Assembly: GCA_026419775.2 (NCBI GenBank)
Contig: JAOPGA020000798.1
Location: 1 to 29,035 of the forward strand
Length of the DNA stretch: 29,035 nucleotides
Direction of reading: 5' to 3'
From: Acrasis kona
Lineage: Eukaryota > Heterolobosea > Eutetramitea > Acrasida > Acrasidae
The notes under the pieces were generated by a model. The model did no database searches. It was not told the DNA's origin and saw only the letters and a program-made list of their open reading frames with translations. The number at the start of each line of letters is the position of its first letter. Positions within the stretch are counted from its first letter, which is position 1. Made by a program: the position numbers and the translations under genes. Shown in pieces: positions 1 to 9,335 of the stretch.

Positions 1-115
1 TTTAGCTGATGTACTAAACTCTGACCACAATTTAGATTGAAAACTGTTGTTTCTTTGTTCTTTTCTCATAATAAAACATTGTACCACAGTGCTTGCATGG
101 TATCGAGTTTNAAAN

Positions 116-319
116 TTAGGGTTGGTTTTGGGTTGGTGTGGCGTCGGACCATGTTAATATCCTTGCTGTTGTTGGTGTGGCGGTTTGTTGATTAAAGCTG
201 TCCTGTAGTTGTTCCCCTGTACTTCGCAGGTCCAAAATAAAATCACTTTCCTCAAAGATCTGATTCTGTGTTGAATTTGATCGTCTGATGGGAGAAAGCA
301 GCAGTGACAACATACTCAT
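116..319 (-). CDS. Doubtful small ORF, hypothetical 67-aa protein
   Basis: An ATG-initiated frame of 67 codons ends in TAA. I recognise no family. The protein starts with a short hydrophobic stretch (MSMLSLLLSP), then is polar, Gln/Thr-rich and mildly acidic; there is no clear domain or second membrane segment. A TTTTAG just upstream of the ATG on this strand looks like a 3' splice site, so it could be a last exon, but I found no matching upstream exon in a compatible phase. Two ambiguous bases (111 and 115) lie just past the stop, so the sequence is less certain here. It may be a chance ORF. Confidence 0.25.
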   Translation of the reverse strand: MSMLSLLLSPIRRSNSTQNQIFEESDFILDLRSTGEQLQDSFNQQTATPTTARILTWSDATPTQNQP

Positions 320-970
320 GATGGATGGCGCTAAAATTAATATATTTGGGACGTATAAATATAATAAGAAGAGTTCAATTTATTTTGGGTAATGTAATTC
401 CAAAAGCAACATGAGAAAACAGTCACTGCCTAGATTTTCAAATGTACGTGCAGTGGACAACCTTTGGCGGACTGACTCAATAATCATTTATTATCATTTA
501 TTATATGCTTTCTTATGGACAACGTTTAGAACACTTCTGCTTACATTGTGATCTTGTGTGGCCTCCAACATAAATAACAAGCAATATTTTAGGTTCATCG
601 ATACTTCTTGCTAACATTCTACTAGTACCATTTAAATCACTCGGATAGAATAAAGATTTTCCTTCTTGTGGTTTCAAACACCAAAGGTTATACTTCTCTG
701 TGCATAATCAGCGAATTCAACAAAATGTGGTTCTTTTCTAGAGTGGTTCTCTGACTTTAAATACATCACGCACGATTGATATGTTGGCAAGAGTCAATCC
801 CTTCAAACTTCTTACTGTCTGTATTGTCCCACTGTCCCTTTTCACCACTATATATTTTGTAATATTACAATGTTGAGATTGGCCAACGAAAATCTCCCCT
901 TGTGAAAAAAATAACCAGTCATCCGAAACTTTTGTGAAATTAACATAAGAACCTACTACGTCAAAATAAA
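320..970. other. Spacer upstream of eL18, nothing recognised
   Basis: About 650 bp of AT-rich sequence between the doubtful small ORF and the eL18 start codon. I looked for long ORFs, tRNA T-arm signatures and U6-like blocks on both strands and saw none. It presumably holds the eL18 promoter and 5' UTR, but no motif stands out. Confidence 0.5.
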
Positions 971-1725
971 ATGGTATGTATATACGAATACCGCAGTGTT
1001 ATAGCATGCTGTATCATCTATAAGCGTACAACAAAGCCTACGTCCAATATATATGTGCTTTCAAACTAAACAATAGGTGGGGTTTATTCTTATCAATGGT
1101 TTACATGCATGCTTAACACACTGTGGATTACTTTGAATAATGATACTAACAATCTTTATAGGGTATTTATCTAAAAGCCGGTGGAAGGAGTATTAAATGC
1201 AACAAGACAGAGACTTATAGCTCAAACATTTACATGCGCCTATTGGTCAAGTTATACAAGTACTTGGCACGTCGCACAGGTGCCAAATTCAACAAAGTTG
1301 TCTTGAAGAGACTAATCATGGCCCGTTCATTCAGACGCCCAATCTCCCTTGGAAAACTTCTCCTACACACACGTCGTTATGACAGAGAAAACTCCATCGT
1401 TGTTATTATCGGAACCATCACCAACGACATTCGTGAATTGGAACTCCCCAAGTTAAACGTTGCCGCATTGAGCGTAACCGAGAATGCACGCAGAAGAATC
1501 ATCGCTGCTGGTGGAAAGGTTTACACCATCGACCAATTGGCTCAAATCTCACCTGAAGGAAAAGGAACCGTTCTATTGAAGGGTAACATGAAGACCGAAA
1601 AGAAGAAGATGTTCGGAACTCCTGGTGCCATTGGATCCCACTCCAAGCCAAAGGTCAGGTCCAAGGGAAAGAACTTCGAAAAGGGAAGAGGTCGCCGTGC
1701 CAGCTCCGGATACAAGAAGAGATAA
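971..1725 (+). CDS. RPL18: 60S ribosomal protein eL18, two exons, start codon alone in exon 1
   Basis: Structural protein of the large ribosomal subunit. The long frame from 1234 matches eL18 from its RLLVKLYKYLARRT segment to the basic GRGRRASSGYKKR end, but lacks the family N-terminus. The frame stays open upstream to 1162, adding GIYLKAGG...NIY, which matches the eL18 start (M-G-I-D-L-x-A-G-G in plants). The missing Met is supplied by ATG 971-973, followed at once by GTATGT. The model is exon 971-973, intron 974-1161, exon 1162-1725, giving 188 aa, the usual eL18 length. The intron has a perfect TACTAAC branch site at 1144-1150, 11 nt before the acceptor. Codons favour C/G third positions, as in highly expressed genes. 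The gene converges on the GtrA-like gene with 15 bp between stop codons. Confidence 0.95.
974..1161 (+). other. 188-nt spliceosomal intron immediately after the eL18 ATG
   Basis: GTATGT donor, TACTAAC branch site (1144-1150) and TATAG acceptor. It is much longer than the 32-44 nt introns common in this window. I saw no convincing box C/D or H/ACA snoRNA inside. Confidence 0.9.
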
Positions 1726-1740
1726 AAAAAATATTGTTTT

Positions 1741-2178
1741 TCAAATTTGTTGTTTATTTTCTTCTTCTATTTCACACTTGTTGTTTCCGAATGATGATTT
1801 GAGCAAAAAATAATTCATGATGCCGAGTACAATACTGTTCACGAGCCACGCTGTCCTGTGATTGAGCATCATGATGTCGACCATGACATAACTTGCTATG
1901 GTGGATGCAACCAGCGAACCAGAGTATATTACATATGTTGTCCATAGTGCTTTCCAATAGGACCCTTTAATATCAAATACAAACCATCTATAAAGTTCAA
2001 ATTGCCACCATATGGACATTAGATATGAAACCACCCATGCAATAGTTGGTGCATATTGTACACCTTTTAGTTGTGCGTATAGCATCTCGTAGGTAAAATA
2101 AAATAGTGCCGTACCAACAAGCCCTGATAAATTGAACTTGATGGCTTCAAAAACTGCTGCTGTTTTGTTGTTTGTCAT
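1741..2178 (-). CDS. GtrA-like four-TM membrane protein
   Basis: A 145-aa protein with four hydrophobic helices, roughly at residues 13-33, 42-62, 76-98 and 106-126. The second helix ends in a W-F-E-L-Y-R-W-F-V-F-D segment and the fourth in an N-Y-F-L-L-K-S-S-F segment. These are the repeated 'N/Y-x(2)-W-x-F' style ends typical of the GtrA/DPMS family (polyprenol-linked sugar translocation or its accessory membrane subunit). Length fits the family (about 120-150 aa). The tail is short and acidic. Its exact substrate cannot be read from sequence. It is divergent from the LRR gene (467 bp) and convergent with eL18, so the two 3' UTRs must overlap or be very short. Confidence 0.7.
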   Translation of the reverse strand: MTNNKTAAVFEAIKFNLSGLVGTALFYFTYEMLYAQLKGVQYAPTIAWVVSYLMSIWWQFELYRWFVFDIKGSYWKALWTTYVIYSGSLVASTIASYVMVDIMMLNHRTAWLVNSIVLGIMNYFLLKSSFGNNKCEIEEENKQQI

Positions 2179-2645
2179 GGTGTATTTTTAGATGAGGAAA
2201 AAGTTGAAGTTTCTTTTTATACTCGAACTGAGTTATATTTTTAGAAATACAAATTTTCCCATATTGGTCCCACCTGTTTTGGTCCGCACAAAGTAAGGAT
2301 CATTGAGATCGTATGATTAGTTAACATGTACTCGATATCAAACAACAATATTTTCTGATGCAAACACAATATTGTACTTCAGCGAATGCAATAAATTGAT
2401 AGGAATTTACTACTCAGGCCAATACAAAGAAATCGCAACGCGTTGTTGTGATGTCATCGTTAACTATCTCATTGCCATTGACCTATCACAAGATCTGTAG
2501 ACGTGCAAGATGGCGGATAAGGGAATGACATATTTTATTTAGAATCTATTTTTAATATTCATTCTATTATTGTTTGACAGATTCGGGTGGCATTATAAAA
2601 ATAAAACGCACACAAGTTGTAGCAAAAAACACAAACACAACTATA
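2179..2645. promoter_or_regulatory. Divergent spacer GtrA-like / LRR, with a short uORF
   Basis: 467 bp between two divergent start codons. An 11-codon upstream ORF (including its stop) starts at 2510 in an AAGATGGCGG context and ends at 2542, so it precedes the LRR start. A TTGACAG motif lies at 2574-2580, shared with other promoters in this window. A TTG at 2574 would extend the LRR frame, but eukaryotic initiation there is unlikely. No TATA box or RNA gene is evident. Confidence 0.4.
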
Positions 2646-3077
2646 ATGAGCAGAACTACATCTACTTCCAGATACGTCTCAGTTACAAATGAACCTGTTT
2701 ATAACCACGGATTCAAGGCTCTCTACGACAACGACATCGATCTCTCGGACAGCCATCTTGGTGATGAAGCCATTCGACTATTATGCAAACAATTAGTTGG
2801 CAACAAGTTTGTTAAAACACTTGATCTATCACACAACAAATTTGGAGCAGAAGGAGTAAAAAGAATAGCAGAGTTATTAGAAAACAACAGTTGTATAGAG
2901 CATGTCAATATTCAAGGAGCCTGGATATACGACAATGAGGCTTCACAACTAAGAGACGCATTAGAAAAGAACAATACTATTAAATCACTCGTTTTTGACA
3001 GAAACCTTGCCCCAGAGGACGAGTGCGATGATATTGATAGGATTTTATTGCGTAATCAAAGTCTTAATAAATTGTAA
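2646..3077 (+). CDS. Short leucine-rich-repeat protein (RNase-inhibitor type)
   Basis: 143 aa from the first in-frame ATG. After about 35 polar residues come three RI-type LRR units of about 28 residues: around HLGDEAIRLLCKQL / VKTLDLSHNKFG, then EGVKRIAELLENN / IEHVNIQG, then EASQLRDALEKN / IKSLVFDR. The L-x-L-S-x-N-x-F/L-G-x-x-G-x-x-x-I/L pattern is typical. Such repeats form a curved protein-binding solenoid; with only three units this is a small cytosolic adaptor or a fragment of a larger fold. There is no signal peptide or TM segment. The partner is unknown. An upstream exon ending near the TTGACAG at 2574-2580 cannot be excluded. Confidence 0.75.
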   Translation: MSRTTSTSRYVSVTNEPVYNHGFKALYDNDIDLSDSHLGDEAIRLLCKQLVGNKFVKTLDLSHNKFGAEGVKRIAELLENNSCIEHVNIQGAWIYDNEASQLRDALEKNNTIKSLVFDRNLAPEDECDDIDRILLRNQSLNKL

Positions 3078-3268
3078 ATTATTTTTGAAGTTTTATGTTA
3101 ATAGAGGCCTTTGTTATTATTTAGTACTCCATGCGTTACAGATGGACAACTAACGTCAACGAATAGGTTTGAAGTGAAAGCAGGTTCCAATTTGGATCTG
3201 TGTGATTAGAACCAAAAGACATTCACTCGAAGCAGTTATTCTTGTAAAGCCCAAATTGAAAGGTAGAC

Positions 3269-4720
3269 ATGCACTTGAGTGTTGTCGGTTTATTCTTTGC
3301 ACTCTTTACACTCACTTGTGCGCAGATTTCGAGCATTAATTATGGAAGAATCGTACAAAATCTTTCCCCACAAGACCCTTCACAAAAAATGTGTTATGGG
3401 GTTGTGTTTGACGCTGGAAGTTCTGGAACAAGAGTTTATGTTTACAAGTGGGAGTGCAGAAAAACATCAAGTACCCCCAGGTTACAAGTCTCGGAGCAAA
3501 TACCAGAGAAGAGTATTAGAGGGGGCATCTCAAAATTCTCATCGAACCCAAATGCTGCTGGACCATCTCTAATTGAATTAATCAACTTCGCAAAAGGTAT
3601 TGTCCCATCCGAACAACTCTCATGGACCCCGATCTTTCTACGTGCCACTGCAGGGATGCGTTTAATTACTCCAGACCAACAAGCAGCCATTTTGGACAGT
3701 ATAAGGAAAACATTCAGAGAGTCAGGTTTCAGATTTGAGGACGAAGGATGGGCCAGAGTAATTACAGGTCAAGAAGAGGGTGCTTACGGTTGGGTGGCTT
3801 CTAATTACTTGCACGATTTAATCAAAAAACAAGTGGATGGAACCAAAACAAGAGCAATGATGGAGTGTGGAGGTGCTTCGCTGCAAATCACTTTCGTTCA
3901 GCCACAGGATCCTCCCAAAAACAAGATTAACATCAACTTCCCCGACATTAACCAATACGTACTATACACGCATAGTTATTTGGGATATGGTCAGGACCAG
4001 GCTCGTAACGAGGTCATCAAGGCAAGCATTGTTAACCCAAATGACGACACCGTCATATCGCCTTGCTATAATAAAAATTTTAACTCCACTAATGTCTTCT
4101 CCGGAAATCCTAACTTGCGCGTCATTGGATCCGGCGACGCTACAAAATGTGCAGCGCTCATTAAAGATTACATGAAATTAGATCCTGCCTGTAAGGACTG
4201 TTCGATTGGTGGCAACTACTATCCTGGTATACCCGAAGGCATGAGCATTGATGGATTGGGTTCATTTGTGTTTGTTAATCAATTCTATAATTTTACCGAC
4301 AGCTTCTCTGCAAATGCGCTCTTCGCAAGGGTTAATGATTTTTGCTCATCTGAGTGGTCGAGCGTACAAAGGGACCATAAAGTGGACGAGTTTTTAAGCA
4401 CTAGGTGCTTTAGTGGTATCTATGTGAGCCAACTTTTGACAAGCGCTTTTCGTGTTGACCCTGATACTGCAATTTCTGCTAGAAGTAAGATTAAAGATGT
4501 AACTGTTGTTTGGACACTCGGAAGCATGCTTTTTGATATGAGCACTTTGCGTTGTAGTCCAGGTACTGAAGATTGCATATATGATGATGACAGATACAAG
4601 AAGGCGCTTTTGTACACTTTTATATCCGTTCTTAGCTTTGCTATTGTTGTTGTTGTTTTGACAGTTATCATTGTTGCGGTCAGACGGAGGCAGAGGCAGA
4701 GGATGTATAATAGGGTGTAA
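3269..4720 (+). CDS. Ecto-apyrase (GDA1/CD39 nucleoside phosphatase), type I membrane protein
   Basis: Hydrolyses nucleoside tri- and/or diphosphates, probably outside the cell or in the secretory lumen. The 483-aa protein has a signal peptide (1-19), then the apyrase-conserved regions: ACR1 FDAGSSGTRVYVYKW (47-61), ACR2 LRATAGMRL (124-132), ACR3 GQEEGAYGW (167-175) with catalytic-base Glu170, ACR4 ECGGASLQ (199-206) and the C-terminal VVWTLGSML (413-421). A single TM helix (about 447-471) is followed by a short Arg-rich tail (RRRQRQRMYNRV). Several N-x-S/T sequons and paired Cys support an extracytoplasmic domain. ACR4 is usually D-x-GGAS-x-Q; here the Asp position is Glu, a conservative change. 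The start follows a complete signal sequence, and the gene is single-exon. Confidence 0.93.
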   Translation: MHLSVVGLFFALFTLTCAQISSINYGRIVQNLSPQDPSQKMCYGVVFDAGSSGTRVYVYKWECRKTSSTPRLQVSEQIPEKSIRGGISKFSSNPNAAGPSLIELINFAKGIVPSEQLSWTPIFLRATAGMRLITPDQQAAILDSIRKTFRESGFRFEDEGWARVITGQEEGAYGWVASNYLHDLIKKQVDGTKTRAMMECGGASLQITFVQPQDPPKNKININFPDINQYVLYTHSYLGYGQDQARNEVIKASIVNPNDDTVISPCYNKNFNSTNVFSGNPNLRVIGSGDATKCAALIKDYMKLDPACKDCSIGGNYYPGIPEGMSIDGLGSFVFVNQFYNFTDSFSANALFARVNDFCSSEWSSVQRDHKVDEFLSTRCFSGIYVSQLLTSAFRVDPDTAISARSKIKDVTVVWTLGSMLFDMSTLRCSPGTEDCIYDDDRYKKALLYTFISVLSFAIVVVVLTVIIVAVRRRQRQRMYNRV

Positions 4721-4895
4721 AAATAAACTGTTTTGTTGTCATTATAACCTTTTTTTAAAGAAACCGAAGCAACACAATGTATTATCGACATGTCAGGAAA
4801 TTATCTTTTACAATATATATTTTGCTTTTATTTTTCTTTCTTGCAATAGGATCCGCGCGCTAGAGAGTTCATAACTCATTTTGACGCGTAGTTTT

Positions 4896-4939
4896 GTTGA
4901 CAGTTGAAAGGAGATTCCAGCAGAATGAGTTCTGTCAAC
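4896..4939. promoter_or_regulatory. Inverted GTTGACAG / CTGTCAAC pair upstream of the thioredoxin-ZZ gene
   Basis: GTTGACAG at 4896-4903 and its reverse complement CTGTCAAC at 4932-4939, separated by 28 nt and ending 39 nt before the proposed start codon. The same 7-mer core recurs in other spacers of the window. A regulatory role is inferred from position and recurrence only. Confidence 0.35.
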
Positions 4940-4978
4940 CGCACCTAATTTTAAAGTAAAGGAAATTTTTGAAGTTCG

Positions 4979-6686
4979 ATGGACTATGCACTACTAAAAA
5001 AACATGATAGGGATTTGATCCTTCTGAATTGTTCGAAAGAGATGAGTAGTGATAATGATTCTATAAATTGCAAGCTTGTCCTCAGAGAGCAAGAGAGAAT
5101 CGTAAGTGGGATACTTTCATTTGAAATTTAAACAACAGGTGTATGCAGGGAAATTTCACATTAAAAACTCAAGATCATGTAGACTCATGCTAATGTCCGA
5201 ATTAGAGGCACTGAATTTGAGCCGAAAAGAACTGGTACAAGGATGGATAGAAAAGTTGTGCACAAAGTACAAAATAACGAGAGAAAGCATATCCGACCTT
5301 ATCGCAATAAATGTGGGAATAGGGGACAACATTTCATCTCTTGATGATCTAAAGATTATTAAAGTCAAGTCAACAGAACAGATACAGTCCCTAAAGGATC
5401 AAATAAATGGAAAAGTTGCTCTATTAGAATTTTGTAGAACAGACACGAACGAGTCTTTCCGTTCTGTAATAAAAATGTATAATGATCTTTTAGGTGTGAT
5501 AGAAAAGGATTGGTGCGATGACATAACCATCATCACATGCTTTGTTGATGATGATAAAGCTCTGGTTGAACAATACGTTCAAAATCTTGGCGTTACAAAT
5601 CTAAATAATACATGGCTACTTGATGGTTGGGGTGGCCATATCAATGCCGAAGCAATAAAGCAGTATGGCGCCAATGGTGTTCCTCATGGTCTTTTAATTG
5701 ATATGGACGGTTGTGTCCAATGGAAGGGAGCATATCTAGACGACATGCACCAACTGGAAAGGTGGATGGCCGCACTTGTAGAGGGAAGAGGCATAAATGC
5801 CCCCAGACCCACGTATGAATCTGACGATTACGAACAAGAAGACGAAGACGATTACAGACATATCAAAAGACAAAAGAAGAGCAACAATAACATTTGGTGT
5901 AAAAATGAAAACATGTGCGATGCCATTAAAAAATTAGAAGAAAAGATGGATGAATTTTTCGAACCTGATTCCATACATTTTATCTCTCTTGTTCAGCGTA
6001 GAGTGATTGATGGGAGAATGATTGCAAGAGGCTTTCTTACGTTTCTTGGAGAATTAAGTAGTGAGGAACATGACAAGTTTGAAAAACATTTCATGGACGA
6101 ATTTGTATTTGAACAAATTGCAACGGACGCAATATCAAGAGTCACTTTCTACCAAAGACCAACATTACCAGAAATAAAAGATCAGTGTTCTAAATGTTCC
6201 AAAAACATCAAAGATAAAGTAAGATGTACATGTCCTGTTCATTGTGATGTTGTTTGTCAAGAGTGTTCATTAAAATTCAAAGAAAATACACATGCTGGTT
6301 GCATTCTGCTTTTAGTGCAACCTGGGGAAAGTATGTAATCATTGTTAATTAATTCAACTTAACTCTTGTTAGTGAATTCAAAATTAAGATGGGGCATGGA
6401 GAGTGTGCGTGAGATACCAAGAGAGAAACTTCTTCCCATAAATTGTGAAATCCCTCACAAGGGTGTCATTTGTAACATTTGTGAACAACCTGTGGTTGGC
6501 CATCGTTACAAATCATGCCACACTACAGACTTTGATATGTGTGAAGTTTGTTTTGCTGATCATGATGTCGGCAACCTTGTGTATGCAAGAATACCACCAA
6601 ACTCCACTTCAACACAAAAGATGTTTTGCGACTTTGATGGAAAGAATTCTAATGCACAAAAGACAGGAGCGTGTTGTCATCATTAA
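4979..6686 (+). CDS. Thioredoxin-fold protein with two C-terminal ZZ-type zinc fingers, three exons
   Basis: Model: exons 4979-5101, 5139-6330 and 6373-6686; 542 aa. The introns are 37 nt (GTAAGT...AACAG) and 42 nt (GTATGT...TTGTTAG). The second junction rebuilds an ATG codon (a|tg) and keeps frame. The first is less certain; internal ATGs at 5187/5193 are alternative starts. Residues about 128-256 look like a TlpA/nucleoredoxin-type thioredoxin fold with a cis-Pro loop (GVPHGLLID), but the active-site position reads EFCRTDTNE, so there is no CxxC and redox activity is doubtful. An acidic-basic linker follows. ZZ/B-box-like finger 1 is at about 391-432 (CSKCSKN...CTCPVHC...CQEC), and a clearer ZZ finger lies at about 467-502 (HKGVICNICEQPVVGHRYK...DMCEVCF). 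The ZZ fingers suggest protein or peptide binding. The function is unknown. Confidence 0.72.
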
Positions 6687-6874
6687 ATTTCATTCCGTTT
6701 CTTCTTTTGTGTGAATTTTCTGTTTCCGATGCGGGCTAGTTTTGAATTCATTGTCCGAAAAAAGACATGTGAGAATAAAGTTTATACCCACCATGTTGGA
6801 AATTCACAACGTTGAATCCTGCGGTTTAAGTTGACCAAAATGTAACCGATCATAGTAAACAAATTTTGAAAACA

Positions 6875-7951
6875 ATGAGCACACAGAACACATTCAGAGA
6901 AGAACTTATCGCCACAGCACGTGCTATTGCTACCCCCGGAAAAGGTATTCTAGCTGCTGATGAATCCACTGGAACCATCGGTAATCGTTTCGATAAGATC
7001 AAGGTTGAAAACAACGAAGAGAACAGAAGAGCATACCGTGATCTATTGTTGACTTCTGAGAACATCCAAGAGTACATTTCTGGTGTCATCTTCTTCGAAG
7101 AGCAATTACTACAAAAGTCTGACGAAGGCGTCTTGTTCCCAGAGTTGTGCAAGCAAAAGGGTATGGTCGTCGGTATTAAGGTCGACAAGGGTGTCAAGCC
7201 ACTATACGGAACTGACGGAGAGACCGAAGTTCAAGGCATTGACGATCTAGACAAGAGGTGCCAAAAGTACTACCAACAAGGAGCCCGTTTCGCCAAATGG
7301 CGTGCAGTCCTCAAGATTGACAGCAAGACCGGATGCCCATCCGAGTTGAGCGTTCACCAAAATGCCTATGGCTTGGCCCGTTATGCAGCCATCTGCCAAA
7401 ACAATGGATTGGTACCCATCATTGAGCCCGAAGTCTTGATGGACGGAGACCACACCATCGAGCAATCCTTCGCTGTTCACCAACGTGTCCAGGCCGCAGT
7501 CGTCAAGGCATGCCACGACCACCACGTTCTCTGGGAGGGAGCCTTGTTGAAGCCATCCATGGTCCAACCAGGATCCACCAGCGGAAAGAAGGCATCCGCT
7601 AAGGAGGTCGCCTACGCCACCGTCACATGCCTACAACGCACCATGCCACCAGCCCTAGTCGGTGTCAACTTTTTGAGCGGTGGTTTGAGCGAGGAGGATG
7701 CCACTCTACACTTGAACGAGATGAACAAGATCAAGGAACGCGTTCCATGGAACTTGAGCTTCTCATACGGAAGAGCTCTACAAGCCAGTTGCTTGAAGGC
7801 ATGGGGAGGAGACAAGGAGAACAAGAAGAAGGCTCAAGAAGCATTCTTGGTCCGTGCCAAGGCAAACGGTCTTGCAACCTTAGGAAAGTACGAAGGTGGT
7901 AACAGTGCTGAATCATCAGAGAGTTTATTCGTTGCCAACTACTCATACTAG
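6875..7951 (+). CDS. ALDO: Fructose-bisphosphate aldolase, class I
   Basis: Glycolytic enzyme cleaving fructose-1,6-bisphosphate to dihydroxyacetone phosphate and glyceraldehyde-3-phosphate through a Schiff base. 358 aa, the usual eukaryotic length (about 360). Visible motifs: [11 protein letters not shown] (22-32), [10 protein letters not shown] with active-site Lys147, [12 protein letters not shown] (182-193) with Glu188, the Schiff-base lysine Lys226 in [15 protein letters not shown] (265-270), SFSYGRALQ (295-303), and the conserved C-terminal Tyr358. All catalytic residues are present. The start is the ATG at 6875; a TTG three codons upstream is not used. Strong C/G-ending codon bias marks high expression. 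It converges with the UPF0488 gene, stop codons 29 bp apart. Confidence 0.97.
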   Translation: MSTQNTFREELIATARAIATPGKGILAADESTGTIGNRFDKIKVENNEENRRAYRDLLLTSENIQEYISGVIFFEEQLLQKSDEGVLFPELCKQKGMVVGIKVDKGVKPLYGTDGETEVQGIDDLDKRCQKYYQQGARFAKWRAVLKIDSKTGCPSELSVHQNAYGLARYAAICQNNGLVPIIEPEVLMDGDHTIEQSFAVHQRVQAAVVKACHDHHVLWEGALLKPSMVQPGSTSGKKASAKEVAYATVTCLQRTMPPALVGVNFLSGGLSEEDATLHLNEMNKIKERVPWNLSFSYGRALQASCLKAWGGDKENKKKAQEAFLVRAKANGLATLGKYEGGNSAESSESLFVANYSY

Positions 7952-7980
7952 ATTGGTATTAAATTTCATTTTGTAATTAT

Positions 7981-8439
7981 TTATTGTTTTTCTTGTTCTT
8001 GTTGAGTAGGTTCTGTTGTTGTTGTTGTAGGAATGTTTTCGACGGGTTGTTGGTTGTCAGCTTGTTTCAATGCTTCTTGTTCCGCTGCCAATTTTTTCGC
8101 CTTCTTGTTGGCCTTCTTCTTTGCCTTCTTTTCGTCGTGCTTTTTTTTCAATTCCTCACGTTGTTGATCTTCACTTTGATATTTCTTCATCAATTCTTTA
8201 TAATCACTTCCAAATATCGTGCGCATAAGTTGTCGTTTTTCAATAAAGTTTAAAAGGGGCGATTTAAACTTTGCAATTACTGCTTTGCTCTCCTTCTCTT
8301 GCTCTTCGTCGACGTCAGTTCTTTTGAGTCCAAGTTCCAATTGGTAGATGCACCATTGAAGTTCCTCATCATATTCCTTCTGCTTTTCGGGATCAAGTTG
8401 TGGTAATTTAGGTGCACCTGTTGGTCTCTTGGGTGGCAT
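7981..8439 (-). CDS. C8orf33: UPF0488 (C8orf33-like) protein
   Basis: 152 aa. The middle carries the family signature: YDEELQWCIYQLELGLKR (23-40), then a short helix and a PLLNFIEKRQLMRTIFGSDY segment (61-80). I recognise this as the 'WCIxQLxxGL ... KRQLMRxxFGDY' core of animal C8orf33/UPF0488 proteins, whose function is poorly defined. It is followed by a highly basic coiled stretch (KKKHDEKKAKKKANKKAKK, about 98-116) and a Gln/Thr-rich tail. The basic tract suggests a nuclear or nucleic-acid location. It lies 50 bp downstream of the Myb gene on the same strand. Assignment is from memory of the motif. Confidence 0.65.
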   Translation of the reverse strand: MPPKRPTGAPKLPQLDPEKQKEYDEELQWCIYQLELGLKRTDVDEEQEKESKAVIAKFKSPLLNFIEKRQLMRTIFGSDYKELMKKYQSEDQQREELKKKHDEKKAKKKANKKAKKLAAEQEALKQADNQQPVENIPTTTTTEPTQQEQEKQ

Positions 8440-8489
8440 GTGTGAAGAATTTTGTAAACAAGTTCAAACAATATTTTTTGTTACACAGT

Positions 8490-9224
8490 TTATTTACATT
8501 CTTCAAAGGTTCCATATGCTGGCATGTTATTCAAGTTACCTCTATCGATAAGCTTCTTTATACTATTTGTAAAGGGAGAAGCATAACTGTTCTTCAGAGT
8601 TCTTGTTATCTCCTCATCTATCGCCTCGACTATCAAGTGATACCTATACAAGCACTGTACTGCTGTTTTATTCATTTGCACAGCTATAACATCCCAGTTA
8701 TTATCCCCATGCTTCTCAATCAAGCTAAGCAGCTCATCCTCTTTATCGGCACTCCACATATCCATATCTTTATCTAGTGCTAATACCATGACCCTCCACC
8801 ATCTTTGACAACACTGGTCTTTTGTGTACATACCGTCAGCTATGGAAGAGGCAACATCCTTCCATCTCTTTGGCCCATTTTTTAACACTAGATTGAATAG
8901 CTGAAGATCGTGCTCACAACTCCATCTTGTTGGACTTCTTCTAGATTCTATCTCTCCTACTCTCTTCCTCTTCCTGGATGGTTTTATGTTCCCATGTGAA
9001 TTCTGCTCACAAAGCTCCTCCACTTTTTTTGGTGGTGATTTGTGTTTCAGAGTTTGAATGAGTGTCATGGCTTCCAATGTTTCATCTGATTGCAGACTCT
9101 CCAAGCTGAGATCCGAACAGCGGCTCACGTTCGGTATGGGGTAATTTTCATAACAGAAAAGTGATGAAGTGATACCATTGATCGAACCAATCACTATGGT
9201 TTTGGCTGCTTCAGCTTTAATCAT
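8490..9224 (-). CDS. Two-repeat Myb/SANT DNA-binding protein
   Basis: 244 aa. A basic putative nuclear signal (KPSRKRKR, 81-88) precedes two Myb repeats at about 98-150 and 155-198. Repeat 1: RWSCEHDLQLFNLVLKNGPKRWKDVA...DQCCQRWWRV; repeat 2: MWSADKEDELLSLIEKHGDNNWDVIA...VQCLYRY. The regularly spaced Trp/hydrophobic residues and the Q-C-x-x-R-W/Y recognition helices fit R2R3-like or telobox-like Myb proteins. It is probably a sequence-specific transcription factor or chromatin protein; its targets are unknown. The Ser/Leu-rich N-terminal third shows no domain. Single exon with an ATG start. Confidence 0.85.
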   Translation of the reverse strand: MIKAEAAKTIVIGSINGITSSLFCYENYPIPNVSRCSDLSLESLQSDETLEAMTLIQTLKHKSPPKKVEELCEQNSHGNIKPSRKRKRVGEIESRRSPTRWSCEHDLQLFNLVLKNGPKRWKDVASSIADGMYTKDQCCQRWWRVMVLALDKDMDMWSADKEDELLSLIEKHGDNNWDVIAVQMNKTAVQCLYRYHLIVEAIDEEITRTLKNSYASPFTNSIKKLIDRGNLNNMPAYGTFEECK

Positions 9225-9335
9225 TATGATAAAAATCTGGAGAAACAGATGAGCTTCTTGTTGGTCAACCGATTATTACTGGACTTATTGTGGTGGATAG
9301 TGGAAGATAACAACAAATGTAACAAACTACGTATT

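Noticed and set aside
545-571. Possible first exon (ATG + 8 codons + GTAAGC) for the small ORF at the left edge
   Set aside because: Its phase does not match the only nearby acceptor; joining creates a stop.
974-1161. Intronic snoRNA in the eL18 intron (also checked the eS10 and PPR-like gene introns)
   Set aside because: No paired C/D boxes or H/ACA arrangement could be seen by eye, although small hairpins exist.
2574-2645. N-terminal extension of the LRR protein from a TTG
   Set aside because: Non-ATG initiation is unlikely and the extension has no conserved content; the ATG at 2646 is the first in frame.
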